From assembly GCF_000430645.1 (NCBI RefSeq), contig NZ_AUMK01000017.1, forward strand, positions 37,605 to 101,604: 64,000 nt of DNA, given 5' to 3'. A program made the translations under genes and the position numbers. Position 1 is the stretch's first letter; every line of letters begins with the position of its first letter. Shown here piece by piece: positions 55,625-64,000 of the stretch. The notes under the pieces are model-generated. The model was not told where the DNA came from and did no database searches. It was given only the letters and a program-made list of their open reading frames with translations. This stretch comes from Aquimarina latercula DSM 2041 (GTDB lineage Bacteria > Bacteroidota > Bacteroidia > Flavobacteriales > Flavobacteriaceae).

Positions 55625-56055
55625 TAATCGTCTAAATCAGTAATCTTTTCTATTTCTACACCAGCTTTTTCTAAAAACAAAAGCCCAGAATTATCCTTAT
55701 AGGCATTTTGATAAACAATTCTTTTTATTCCCGCCTGATGAATTAACTTACTACATTCTTTGCAAGGAGAAAGTGTAATATATAACGTAGCTCCTTTACA
55801 AGATTGTGTTGAAGAAGCAACTTTTAAAATTGCATTTGCTTCTGCATGTAACACATACCATTTCGTATATCCCTCTTCATCCTCACAAGGATTTTCGAAA
55901 CCAGTTGGAGTTCCATTAAATCCATCAGAAATAATCATTCTATCCTTTACAATAACCGCACCAACTTTTTTTCTCTCACAATGAGATAACTTCCCCCATT
56001 CTCTTGCTATTCTAAGATAGGCCTTATCATATTTTAATTGCTTATTTTGGGGCAT
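55624..56055 (-). CDS. deoxycytidylate (dCMP) deaminase
   Basis: 143 aa zinc deaminase that converts dCMP to dUMP for thymidylate synthesis. Zinc motif HAE (His70, catalytic Glu72) and PCKEC (Cys98, Cys101), with the dCMP deaminase GFNGTPTGFENPCED substrate-loop. Slightly short but complete. It overlaps the protease gene by one base and lies 85 bp after the HupE-like gene on the same strand. Confidence 0.88.
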   Translation of the reverse strand: MPQNKQLKYDKAYLRIAREWGKLSHCERKKVGAVIVKDRMIISDGFNGTPTGFENPCEDEEGYTKWYVLHAEANAILKVASSTQSCKGATLYITLSPCKECSKLIHQAGIKRIVYQNAYKDNSGLLFLEKAGVEIEKITDLDD

Positions 56056-56140
56056 ATATATAAATTGGATAGTACTTATTATTAATAAAGTACGAATATA
56101 TTATGACTATGTGTCAAATACAACCCTAATTGATAATTAA

Positions 56141-56725
56141 TTACCATATTTTACTTGAAATTATCATAGGGATTACCATCCCAATTACTATAGAAGAAAC
56201 TACCAATATCCAATCGCGTTTAGAAAATCTAAAAATTGTTTGAACAAGGAAACTAATAATCAAAACTATTAGTACTACAATAATTTGAGAAACTTCAATA
56301 CCAAGAGCAAATTCTAAAATTGACAGAGCTTTATAATCACTAGCACTGCTAATCATATCAAAATAACTTGAAAAACCTAATCCATGAATAAGCCCAAAAA
56401 ATGCGGTGGTTGCATATAACACACCTATTTTATCTTGTTTAGTTGTATTCTTTGCGGTAAACACATTAAACAAAGCGGTTATTAATATGGTAATCGGGAT
56501 CAAAAATTCAACCAATTTTGAATTTACAGAAACTATATCATAAACGGCTAAAAATAAAGAAATGGTATGACCTAAAGTAAATAAAGTAACTAAGGTTAAT
56601 ATTCTTTTCCAATCATCAAAAGTATAAGCGATAATCAGAACTATAAAAAATAGAACATGGTCATATGCTTGCCAATCTAAAACGTGAAAGAAACCTTCTT
56701 TAAAAAAGTATAAAAACTCTGACAT
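56141..56725 (-). CDS. HupE/UreJ-family membrane protein
   Basis: 194 aa with about six membrane helices and an N-terminal DWQAYDHVLFFIVLIIAYT followed by LGHTISLFLA, the pattern of HupE/UreJ-2 proteins, which are thought to be metal (nickel or other) transporters. No hydrogenase or urease gene is visible in the window, so the metal role is uncertain. Upstream of comEB-type dCMP deaminase. Confidence 0.75.
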   Translation of the reverse strand: MSEFLYFFKEGFFHVLDWQAYDHVLFFIVLIIAYTFDDWKRILTLVTLFTLGHTISLFLAVYDIVSVNSKLVEFLIPITILITALFNVFTAKNTTKQDKIGVLYATTAFFGLIHGLGFSSYFDMISSASDYKALSILEFALGIEVSQIIVVLIVLIISFLVQTIFRFSKRDWILVVSSIVIGMVIPMIISSKIW

Positions 56726-56940
56726 AAATTTGTTTTTTGAGGTTGCGTAATGTACAATTAAAATGAAGAATGTAGAAGTTTTGTAGGAACTCTTATAAAA
56801 AATTTAGGATTATCAACCTTTTAAAGGAATTGAATCACCCTTTATCGAATTTTTAGCATTCTTACATATTGTATTAAGCTATCAAAAGCATAAATCATTA
56901 ATTTTAAGATTTACAAATCACTAATTTAAAAAACTTGTAT

Positions 56941-57756
56941 ATGGATATTCAAAAATGGTTAGATAAAGGTATTGAATTTATCGTTGATTTTGGACCAAAG
57001 GTAATAGGTGCTATTCTGATCTGGATCATAGGTTCCTGGGTCATAAAAAAACTAATGAAAGGTATTTCTAAAGTAATGGAGGTTAGACAATATGATGAAA
57101 GCCTTCAAAAATTCCTGACTAATCTTTTAGGTTGGATTCTAAAAATTATATTAATACTTGCTGTGCTTGGTACGGTTGGGGTAGAAACTACTTCTTTTGC
57201 AGCAATACTCGCCGCAGCTGGTTTAGCGGTTGGCTTAGCTTTACAAGGGTCTTTAGCAAATTTTGCAGGTGGTGTACTTATTATGATCTTTAAACCATTT
57301 AAAATTGGTGATTTAATAGAAGCTCAAGGTGTTCTTGGAGTCGTAAAAGAGATTGAAATTTTTACCACAAAGTTATCAACTCCAGATAATAAAGAAGCGA
57401 TCGTTCCTAATGGAACTTTGTCGAACGGAAATATTATCAATTACACCTCTCAAGGAACACTAAGAGTAGATCTTAACATTGGAATTGGATATGGAGATGA
57501 TATCAAAAAAGCAAAAGATGTTATTATGAAAGTTCTTACTGATAATCCAAAAGTTTTAAAAAATCCAGCTCCTACTGTTGCAGTTAGCGAACTTGGAGAT
57601 AATGCTATTAACCTTGTAGTAAGACCGCAATCGACTGTTGCAGATTATTGGGATGTTTACTTTAGTGCGCTAGAGGATTCTAAAAATGCATTGGATGCTG
57701 CAGGGATATCAATTCCTTATCCTCAAAGAGATGTACATATTCATAATGTAAAATAA
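56941..57756 (+). CDS. small-conductance mechanosensitive channel (MscS)
   Basis: 271 aa from ATG 56941; a TTG two codons upstream is less likely. Three membrane helices at the N-terminus; the pore helix has the Gly/Ala pattern of MscS (AAILAAAGLAVGLALQGSLANFAGGVLIM), followed by the cytosolic cage domain (about 120-260). It opens under membrane tension to release solutes on osmotic downshock. Single-gene unit with its own terminator. Confidence 0.93.
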   Translation: MDIQKWLDKGIEFIVDFGPKVIGAILIWIIGSWVIKKLMKGISKVMEVRQYDESLQKFLTNLLGWILKIILILAVLGTVGVETTSFAAILAAAGLAVGLALQGSLANFAGGVLIMIFKPFKIGDLIEAQGVLGVVKEIEIFTTKLSTPDNKEAIVPNGTLSNGNIINYTSQGTLRVDLNIGIGYGDDIKKAKDVIMKVLTDNPKVLKNPAPTVAVSELGDNAINLVVRPQSTVADYWDVYFSALEDSKNALDAAGISIPYPQRDVHIHNVK

Positions 57757-57779
57757 TATTTACATAAATGAAGTATAAC

Positions 57780-57808
57780 AAGGTCTCATAATTTGAGGCC
57801 TTTTTTTT
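57780..57808 (+). terminator. terminator of the MscS gene
   Basis: AAGGTCTCA/TGAGGCCTT stem (57780-57788, 57794-57802) with one G-U pair, loop TAATT, then a T run. Confidence 0.85.
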
Positions 57809-57919
57809 ATCAAAAAAATAAAGAGGAATTCAATCTAACCATTTATAAACTTTACTTTACTTCTTTATCGAAAAAATAATATCATAGAAATTGAACAATT
57901 CATTACCCAAAAAAAAATC

Positions 57920-57946
57920 TTTGAATACCTTACGGTAGTTATATTG
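57920..57946 (+). promoter_or_regulatory. candidate promoter of uxaC
   Basis: TTTG at 57920-57923 and TATATTG at 57940-57946 with 16-bp spacing, about 35 nt before the ATG; an AGGG precedes the start. Confidence 0.35.
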
Positions 57947-57979
57947 CAACTATGTTTTAATTCAAACTAGCTAGGGAAC

Positions 57980-59389
57980 ATGAAAGCAACTTCTACCTTT
58001 ATCCATAATGACTTTTTATTACAAAATGAATTTTCAAGAATTCTCTATCATTCTTATGCCAAAGATCTACCCATTATAGACTATCATAATCATCTATCTC
58101 CAAAAGATATTTGTGAAAACAAAAAATTCAAGACTATAAGTGAGATTTGGTTAGAAGGTGATCATTACAAATGGCGTGCAATGCGGACATTAGGTATTGA
58201 TGAAATGTATATTACAGGTAAAGCTAGTGGCAAAGATAAATTCCTGAAGTGGTCAGAGACAGTTCCTTACAGCATTAGAAACCCATTGTTTCACTGGACA
58301 CACATGGAGCTTAAGAAGCATTTTTCTATCTCTGAATTATTATCTCCAGAAACAGCTGAGAAAATTTACTCATCAGCCAATGAACAATTACAACGTTCCA
58401 GCCACTCCGTACAAGGATTATTAAAGATGAATAATGTGGAGGTAGTTTGTACCACAGATGACCCTATAGATACGTTAATACATCATACTACGTATGCAGG
58501 TAAGGAAAAAATAATGAAGTTACTACCAACTTTTAGACCGGATAAGTCCTATGCGGTAGAAAATATCGAAAGTTATTTAAAGTATCTAAATAAGTTAGAG
58601 ATCAAATCCAATATCCAAATTAAAAACTTTGAAGATCTCTTAGCTGCACTCGAAAATAGAATTGATTACTTCCATAAAACAGGTTGTAGATTATCAGATC
58701 ATGGTTTAGAGAACCTATATCACTTTAAAAAAGGAACCTATAATATCGAACAGATTTTCAAAAAAATTAAAAATCAAAAATCCATAAGCACTTCGGAAAT
58801 TAATTATTTTAAGTTTGAAGTTCTATATTTTTTAAGCACCTGTTATCATAAACGAGGATGGGTTCAACAATATCATCTAGGTGCAATTAGAAATAATAAT
58901 AGGAGGCTTCTAAAAAAACTTGGTCCTGATACGGGATTTGATTCTATTGGTGATTATTCCCAAGCCAAAAATTTAAGTGGATTTTTAAATTCTTTAGATA
59001 CAACAGATCAACTTGCAAAAACTATTCTATATAACTTGAATCCATCAAACAATGAGGTTTTTGCTTCTATGGTTGGTAATTTTAATGATGGAACTGTTAA
59101 AGGAAAAGTTCAATATGGTGCAGCATGGTGGTTCCTAGATCAAAAAGATGGTATGGAAAAACATTTAAATACATTGTCTAGTCTAGGTATGCTTAGTTGT
59201 TTTGTTGGGATGTTAACTGATTCAAGAAGTTTTTTATCTTTTCCGCGACACGATTATTTTCGTCGTATCCTCTGTAATTTGATTGGAGGTGATGTAAAAA
59301 ATGGAATATTACCTAAGGATGAAAAATGGTTAGGTAAAATTGTTTCTGACATTTGTTACCATAATGCTAAAGCCTTTTTTCCTTTTTAA
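57980..59389 (+). CDS. uxaC: glucuronate isomerase
   Basis: 469-aa uronate isomerase of the amidohydrolase-like fold that converts D-glucuronate to D-fructuronate (and galacturonate to tagaturonate). The N-terminal PIIDYHNHLSPKDI holds the metal-binding His pair; VVCTTDDPIDTL and HLGAIRNNN blocks complete the active site, and the C-terminal part has GMLTDSRSFLSFPRHDYFRR. It starts the catabolic branch for uronates released by the neighbouring locus, but lies on the opposite strand from the GH2-GH88-SusD operon and converges on it. Confidence 0.95.
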   Translation: MKATSTFIHNDFLLQNEFSRILYHSYAKDLPIIDYHNHLSPKDICENKKFKTISEIWLEGDHYKWRAMRTLGIDEMYITGKASGKDKFLKWSETVPYSIRNPLFHWTHMELKKHFSISELLSPETAEKIYSSANEQLQRSSHSVQGLLKMNNVEVVCTTDDPIDTLIHHTTYAGKEKIMKLLPTFRPDKSYAVENIESYLKYLNKLEIKSNIQIKNFEDLLAALENRIDYFHKTGCRLSDHGLENLYHFKKGTYNIEQIFKKIKNQKSISTSEINYFKFEVLYFLSTCYHKRGWVQQYHLGAIRNNNRRLLKKLGPDTGFDSIGDYSQAKNLSGFLNSLDTTDQLAKTILYNLNPSNNEVFASMVGNFNDGTVKGKVQYGAAWWFLDQKDGMEKHLNTLSSLGMLSCFVGMLTDSRSFLSFPRHDYFRRILCNLIGGDVKNGILPKDEKWLGKIVSDICYHNAKAFFPF

Positions 59390-59465
59390 CAAACAATAGA
59401 GGAGGCATCACAAAACACCTCCCCTAAAAACAATTCAAAAACTAACAAAATGTAAACTCTAACTA

Positions 59466-61880
59466 TTATTTTGATATGGTTAAATAAGTTCCTTTAAAAC
59501 TTTGATTTAACACCATCATTTCGACAGTAGAGTTTTCTTTATTTGGCACAACTTCAATTTGTGCCTTCCCATTAGACATTTTAATGGATTCACTGCCCAT
59601 TGGTGTGCCTAGGTATTTCTTATTAACTCCTCCAGATAAGCATTGAAAATAAACTCGCTCTTCATAGTCTAAACATATCAATCCTTCTTTATCTTTTGCA
59701 ACAGCAGTAATTAAATAATTACCATTTTTTAATTCTTTATAGGAAAGTGATAAAGACTTAGCCACATCATTTTTCTTATACCTGTAGTCTACTTTAAGAC
59801 TATCTGTGACTTTTTCACCATCTCTATATCCAATTGCTTTTAGCTGGTTAGTACCTTCTTTAAAAAGTAGGTCCCAGGTTAATCCAGAAGCTGGAAATTT
59901 ATTAATATCTTTTTTCTTTCGCCCTAGAGATTTTCCTTCAAAAAATAGTTCTACTGTATCACAGTTACTAAATACATTAATGGTTCGTGAGGTATCTTTA
60001 GGTCCTTGTCTTTCTGTCCAAGTATGAGATTCTATATATACAAATGGATCCTTTGCCCAATAACTTTTAAAAACGTAGTATGCATCTTTAGGGTTCCCTT
60101 CTCGATCCATAATCCCTTTTTGATTAACATATGGAATATCATTTTCTGGTCTTAACGGTGTTCCAAAATCTTTAAACGCCCATTGTACATTCCCTACAAA
60201 AGATGGATTAGTTTCTGCTATCTTTAAATGCCAATCAAAAAGATCTACAATATAATTCTCGCTCCAATCACCTATTTTGGCAATATTAGTAACAGAAGTT
60301 TGTGTAATAGCTTCTGTCCATCCATCCGGATCCATAGCTCCACTACCGTCTATTGGATTTTCTGTATGTCTCCCATAATGACTAGACCCTCCATACTCAG
60401 CGTGGAGAAAATGATCATATTCTTTTATATATTTTTTTAAAGCTTTTTCGTAGGTAGTATAACTACCAGAATACCAACCAGACCAGATAGATGGTGAAAA
60501 TACATCTACAATATCTGATCCTGAATAATATTTACGGATAGCAGTTTTTCTTGTTGGATCTAATGTATGTGATAGTGTATTTAATTCTTCTAAAAAATCA
60601 TTTAATTTCTTCTCATTATCCCCATCCTTAAAATCTGGCAACCAATAAATTTCATTTCCTAAAGACCATATGATAACACTTGGATGATTATAGTTTTGAT
60701 TGATAATTTCGGATAACATGTTTTTGGTATTGGTCTTCCAATTTTCATTTCCAATTCCTCCTCTACACCAAGGTAATTCATCCCAAACTAAAATTCCTAA
60801 CTCATCGCACATTTTATAAACTTCTGGGTCCTGAGGATAATGTGCTAACCTAATAAAATTAGCACCCATCTCTTTTATAGCTTTAATATCATTGCGATGT
60901 AATTCATTAGGCATTGCTGCTCCATATCCTGCATGTTCTTCGTGACGATGTGTTCCTCGTAACAATACTCTTTTCCCATTAAGATAAAATGGTCCATTTT
61001 TTTTAAACTCGAACCAGCGGAAGCCTACTTTTTCTGACAATTTATCGATGTGTTTCCCAGATTTTAATAATGCAATATCAACGCTATATAAGTAGGGAGT
61101 GTCGATACCCCAAAGCAATGGTTTAATAGTATCCTTAAAATCTAGTATCAATTGATTCGTTGATACCTTTTCCCTAACCACTTGTATTTCATTTCCATTT
61201 GGATCAAAAAGCCTAGCCTCTACTTCGTATTTTTCATTTTCTTTAAGATCTGCAATGTTTACATCCAGTTTTAGCGAAGCTTTCTCAGGAGAAACGAATG
61301 GAGTATTTACTTTTAGATTCGAAATATTAGTTTTATGTTTTTGAAGTAACCATACGTCTCTGGTTATTCCCCCATATATAAAAAAGTCACTTTTTTGTGA
61401 AGGTATTATTTCGGGATCATAACTATTATCAACCCTAACAAGTATCTCATTATTTCCTGTTTTTAGCTCTTTAGAAATATCAAAAGAAAACCCTATATAG
61501 CCTCCTTTATGGTCTCCAACTAGTTTACCATTTACATATACGTGGGTAGTAATATTTGCACCTTCAAAATACAAGACATAAGCAACATCCTGATTTATTG
61601 TTTCGAACTTAAGTTTTTTTCTGTACCAACTTGCACTTCTTCGATAACCTGGATCAAGATCCATAGTATCATAATTATTCCAAGTGTGCGGCAAGTTAAT
61701 AGAGACCCAATTTGTATGTTTATAAACTTGATCAATATTCTCGATACTCAACTCTAAATATTCCCAATTATCATTTATATTTTCTTTTAATCTACTTATT
61801 TGCGCTAAGCAATAAGAGGATAAAAAAAGTAACACTATAAACTGTGTCAATTTTAAAAAAGAAAAAATAGTATTATTCAT
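59466..61880 (-). CDS. secreted GH2 glycosidase (beta-galactosidase or beta-glucuronidase)
   Basis: 804 aa with signal peptide (cleavage after YCLAQ). Glycoside hydrolase family 2 domains: N-terminal sugar-binding beta-sandwich (about 45-190), immunoglobulin-like domain (about 190-290), TIM barrel (about 290-590) with acid/base Glu410 in the LGNE motif and nucleophile Glu495 in HAEYGG, and a C-terminal beta domain (DUF4982-like). Full length. Residues typical of beta-galactosidase or beta-glucuronidase cannot be separated by eye; the GH88/uxaC context favours a glucuronide or a galactosidic side chain. It lies 14 bp after the GH88 gene. Confidence 0.88.
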   Translation of the reverse strand: MNNTIFSFLKLTQFIVLLFLSSYCLAQISRLKENINDNWEYLELSIENIDQVYKHTNWVSINLPHTWNNYDTMDLDPGYRRSASWYRKKLKFETINQDVAYVLYFEGANITTHVYVNGKLVGDHKGGYIGFSFDISKELKTGNNEILVRVDNSYDPEIIPSQKSDFFIYGGITRDVWLLQKHKTNISNLKVNTPFVSPEKASLKLDVNIADLKENEKYEVEARLFDPNGNEIQVVREKVSTNQLILDFKDTIKPLLWGIDTPYLYSVDIALLKSGKHIDKLSEKVGFRWFEFKKNGPFYLNGKRVLLRGTHRHEEHAGYGAAMPNELHRNDIKAIKEMGANFIRLAHYPQDPEVYKMCDELGILVWDELPWCRGGIGNENWKTNTKNMLSEIINQNYNHPSVIIWSLGNEIYWLPDFKDGDNEKKLNDFLEELNTLSHTLDPTRKTAIRKYYSGSDIVDVFSPSIWSGWYSGSYTTYEKALKKYIKEYDHFLHAEYGGSSHYGRHTENPIDGSGAMDPDGWTEAITQTSVTNIAKIGDWSENYIVDLFDWHLKIAETNPSFVGNVQWAFKDFGTPLRPENDIPYVNQKGIMDREGNPKDAYYVFKSYWAKDPFVYIESHTWTERQGPKDTSRTINVFSNCDTVELFFEGKSLGRKKKDINKFPASGLTWDLLFKEGTNQLKAIGYRDGEKVTDSLKVDYRYKKNDVAKSLSLSYKELKNGNYLITAVAKDKEGLICLDYEERVYFQCLSGGVNKKYLGTPMGSESIKMSNGKAQIEVVPNKENSTVEMMVLNQSFKGTYLTISK

Positions 61881-61894
61881 AGGACTTATAGGCT

Positions 61895-63106
61895 TTACTT
61901 AAGATTCTTTCTCCTTAAAATTGCTTCTAAAAAATAGTAATCGGCGTAATTAATTGGCCCATTAATTTCATCATTTTTAGGCCAATTTCCCGTGCTATGA
62001 TTTAGAATAAAGGGTACATTAGTTTCTTTTTGGATTACATATTTTTTTGATGATAAACTTGTTATAATTTCATCTGCAAATTCCAGATATTTTTTGTCTT
62101 TGGTGTATTCATATAATTCTATCATTCCTGAAGCAATAACTGCCGCAGCCGAAGCATCTCTTGGTTCACTAGGAATATTAGGAGCATCAAAATCCCAATA
62201 TGGTACAGCATCTTCTGGGAGGTTTTTATGTTCCATAAAAAAAGAAGCAATCTTTTTAGATTGTTCTAAAAACTCTACATCTTCAGTATATCTATATGCC
62301 ATCGTATAACCATAAAGTCCCCAAGCTTGGCCTCTTGCCCAAGACGATTCATTTCTAAAACCTTGATGAGTTACCTTTGTTCTAATATTACCGGTTATGG
62401 TATCATAATCTATTACGTGATAACTACTATTATTCTCCCTAAAATGGTTTTTTAAAGTCGTGTTAGCGTGTTGTTGGGCTATATTATAATATTTAGGGTC
62501 TTCTGAGTAATTAGATGCTTCAAAAAGCAATTCTAAATTCATCATATTATCAATAATCACAGGAAACTGCCATTCTTCCTTATTAAAATCCCAAGAACGA
62601 ATCGATCCGACAATACTGTTATATCTAGTCGATAAAGTTTCTGCGCTTTCTAAAATAATGACTCTATAAGATTCATCATTCGTCATTCTGTATCCATTTC
62701 CAAAACTACAGAACACTTTAAATCCCATATCATGGGTTCTATCATTATACTTTTCTTTTTCAATAAAAGTTGTCCATTCTTTAGCCTTTGCTTTATATCT
62801 AGCATCACCAGTTAATTGATAAATTTTCCAAAGAGTACCTGGAAAAAAACCACTGGTCCAATCCTTTGAAGGGACTTTTTTAATAATCCCATTATCATCA
62901 GCACTTCTTGGAAAAGCTAAAGAATCTACTGGATACTCTAATAAATATGAAAGCCTATCTGAATATTGAATAATCTTATCCTCTTCAGCTATTGTATCTT
63001 CTTGTTTATAATCCGAAGAAATATCCTTACACGCGGTAAAACATATTAGTAAAGTGATAATTAATCCGAAAAGTATTTTTCTTTTTTCTTTTATCATAGA
63101 TATCAT
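61895..63106 (-). CDS. GH88 unsaturated glucuronyl hydrolase, lipoprotein
   Basis: About 403 aa. The frame opens with TTG at 63109; ATG 63106 is preferred (ATG 63097 also possible). Lipoprotein signal ending FTAC. The alpha/alpha-barrel shows HDMGF (Asp126) and IDNMMNLELL (Asp186), corresponding in spacing to the two catalytic aspartates of known unsaturated glucuronyl hydrolases, and the SWARGQAWGLYGY block. GH88 enzymes remove the unsaturated uronic acid left at the non-reducing end by polysaccharide lyases, so a lyase acting on a uronate-rich glycan is expected nearby, outside the window. It directly follows the SusD gene. Confidence 0.92.
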   Translation of the reverse strand: MISMIKEKRKILFGLIITLLICFTACKDISSDYKQEDTIAEEDKIIQYSDRLSYLLEYPVDSLAFPRSADDNGIIKKVPSKDWTSGFFPGTLWKIYQLTGDARYKAKAKEWTTFIEKEKYNDRTHDMGFKVFCSFGNGYRMTNDESYRVIILESAETLSTRYNSIVGSIRSWDFNKEEWQFPVIIDNMMNLELLFEASNYSEDPKYYNIAQQHANTTLKNHFRENNSSYHVIDYDTITGNIRTKVTHQGFRNESSWARGQAWGLYGYTMAYRYTEDVEFLEQSKKIASFFMEHKNLPEDAVPYWDFDAPNIPSEPRDASAAAVIASGMIELYEYTKDKKYLEFADEIITSLSSKKYVIQKETNVPFILNHSTGNWPKNDEINGPINYADYYFLEAILRRKNLK

Positions 63107-63109
63107 CAA

Positions 63110-64000
63110 TTAATACCCTGGGTTTTGCGGTTCTAAGTTTGGATTTCTAGCTAATTCTTCTGCTGGTAATGGGAATAAGTAATCTTGATTAGGGTCAAAG
63201 TTTGCTTTTTCTCCTTCTAACCCTGAAGCACTAAACACTTCACTACCAATTCTTCTTCTAGCGATATCATACCATCTTTTAAACTCAAATGCTAGTTCCC
63301 ATTTACGTTCTTCTAATACGATGGTTCTAAAATCATCTTGTGATAATCCAGAAACATCCTCAGGGAAAGTAGCACCATTTCCACTTCTTGCTCTAGCTCT
63401 TACTCTATTTACATACTCGTGAGCTTCGCTTGATCCAGGATTTACTTCATTTAATGCTTCGGCTGCAATTAATAGCACCTCTGCATAGCGTATCATCATA
63501 TAATTTGCTTCTGATCCTCTACCATTTCCGGTAGCAGTTGTTCCGATAGAACGAGTATACTTTGCAATATGTGGACGATTCACACCTCTACCAGCACCAC
63601 TTTCTTTAAAAACAGTAAATGGTCGCTCTTCTAACGACTGAACTCCTGTAACAGGATCTGTGATATTAAAAACTCCTATGGTATCTAAACTCACTTGTTT
63701 TCTGTAATCTCTACCATCCCAAGTATTGTATACTTCTAAGGAAGGAACTCCTACAGACCAACCACCTCCAAGACCATATTGTTGATCATCTCTAAGTCCT
63801 GTTAATGCTGCTTGATAATCTCTTCCATCATCTCCATTGCTTGCCCCAATAAAATCCAATGTAAAAATTGGTTCTAAGGAAGTGTCTATTAGTGAAGAGT
63901 CAAATAGATCCTGAAAATCTGGTTCTAATCCTAGGTTATAGGTTCCTTCATTATCAATCACTCCTTTTGCTTGGTCATAGGCTTGTTGGTATTCACCCAT
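63110..64000 (-). CDS. SusD-like nutrient-binding lipoprotein, 5' part outside the window
   Basis: C-terminal 296 residues of a SusD/RagB protein; the reading frame is open at the window end, and the M at 64000 is internal. Signature C-terminal features: YMMIRYAEVLLIAAEALNEV, YVNRVRARARSG, VLEERKWELAFEFKRWYDIARRR and YLFPLPAEELARNPNLEPQNPGY. It binds glycan at the cell surface for an adjacent SusC, which must lie beyond the window. Its stop is followed almost at once by the GH88 gene, so both belong to one polysaccharide utilisation operon. Confidence 0.93.
   Translation of the reverse strand: MGEYQQAYDQAKGVIDNEGTYNLGLEPDFQDLFDSSLIDTSLEPIFTLDFIGASNGDDGRDYQAALTGLRDDQQYGLGGGWSVGVPSLEVYNTWDGRDYRKQVSLDTIGVFNITDPVTGVQSLEERPFTVFKESGAGRGVNRPHIAKYTRSIGTTATGNGRGSEANYMMIRYAEVLLIAAEALNEVNPGSSEAHEYVNRVRARARSGNGATFPEDVSGLSQDDFRTIVLEERKWELAFEFKRWYDIARRRIGSEVFSASGLEGEKANFDPNQDYLFPLPAEELARNPNLEPQNPGY

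Noticed and set aside
59399..59424. GGAGG/CCTCC hairpin between uxaC and GH2 gene
   Set aside because: Only a 5-bp stem with a 12-nt loop and no T run; too weak for a terminator call.
1..64000. CRISPR, prophage, insertion sequence, tRNA or rRNA
   Set aside because: No regularly spaced repeats, integrase or transposase frames, terminal inverted repeats or RNA-gene signatures were seen by eye; a covariance-model or profile scan could still find small RNAs.

Overview
The window is AT-rich chromosomal DNA of a marine member of the Flavobacteriia (Bacteroidota); an Aquimarina-like organism would fit, but the genus is an inference. The evidence is three secreted hydrolases with type IX secretion (T9SS) C-terminal tails (GH9 cellulase, GH13 amylase, M36 peptidase), SusC/SusD outer-membrane pairs, many Bacteroidota-type lipoproteins, A-rich start contexts in place of strong Shine-Dalgarno sites, and promoter-like TAnnTTTG boxes. 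No tRNA, rRNA, CRISPR array, insertion sequence or prophage was recognised. Both ends cut genes: a GH9 enzyme on the left and a SusD-like protein on the right.

Layout. 1-9 kb: GH9 cellulase, the 2-oxoglutarate dehydrogenase genes sucA-sucB, a small barrel-like protein, a pair of paralogous small lipoproteins and a polyprenyl diphosphate synthase. 9.5-16.3 kb: a TetR regulator with a complete tripartite RND efflux operon. 16.3-20.8 kb: an isolated SusC/SusD pair. 21-29 kb: aspS, a CLC channel-like protein without the gating glutamate, a secreted alpha-amylase, a cold-shock protein and two paralogous carboxypeptidase-regulatory-like proteins. 29-37 kb: an exonuclease/DUF294 pair, tadA, dxs and a secreted M36 metallopeptidase. 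37-44.3 kb: dGTPase with two zinc-ribbon membrane proteins, then ribonucleotide reductase nrdB-nrdA. 44.7-51.8 kb: an ECF sigma / anti-sigma locus between two lipoproteins, an OmpA-family protein and a periplasmic TPR-CHAT (caspase-like) protein. 51.9-57.8 kb: housekeeping and membrane genes (DUF3109, MarC, CtpA-like S41 protease, dCMP deaminase, HupE-like protein, MscS). 58-64 kb: the edge of a polysaccharide utilisation locus for a uronic-acid glycan (uxaC, GH2, GH88, SusD).

The most interesting unit is the sigma-factor locus. The two lipoprotein genes share an identical two-part upstream motif (TTAGTATTC, 11 nt, TAGGTAAACATT as read on the + strand) 25 and 35 nt before their start codons, and the OmpA-family gene has a weaker version at the same distance. 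This looks like the promoter signature of the ECF sigma factor encoded between them. It would place a signal-peptide-bearing, membrane-anchored CHAT protease, two lipoproteins and a peptidoglycan-binding OmpA protein in one envelope-stress regulon. A terminator hairpin lies directly against the CHAT start codon, suggesting attenuated expression.
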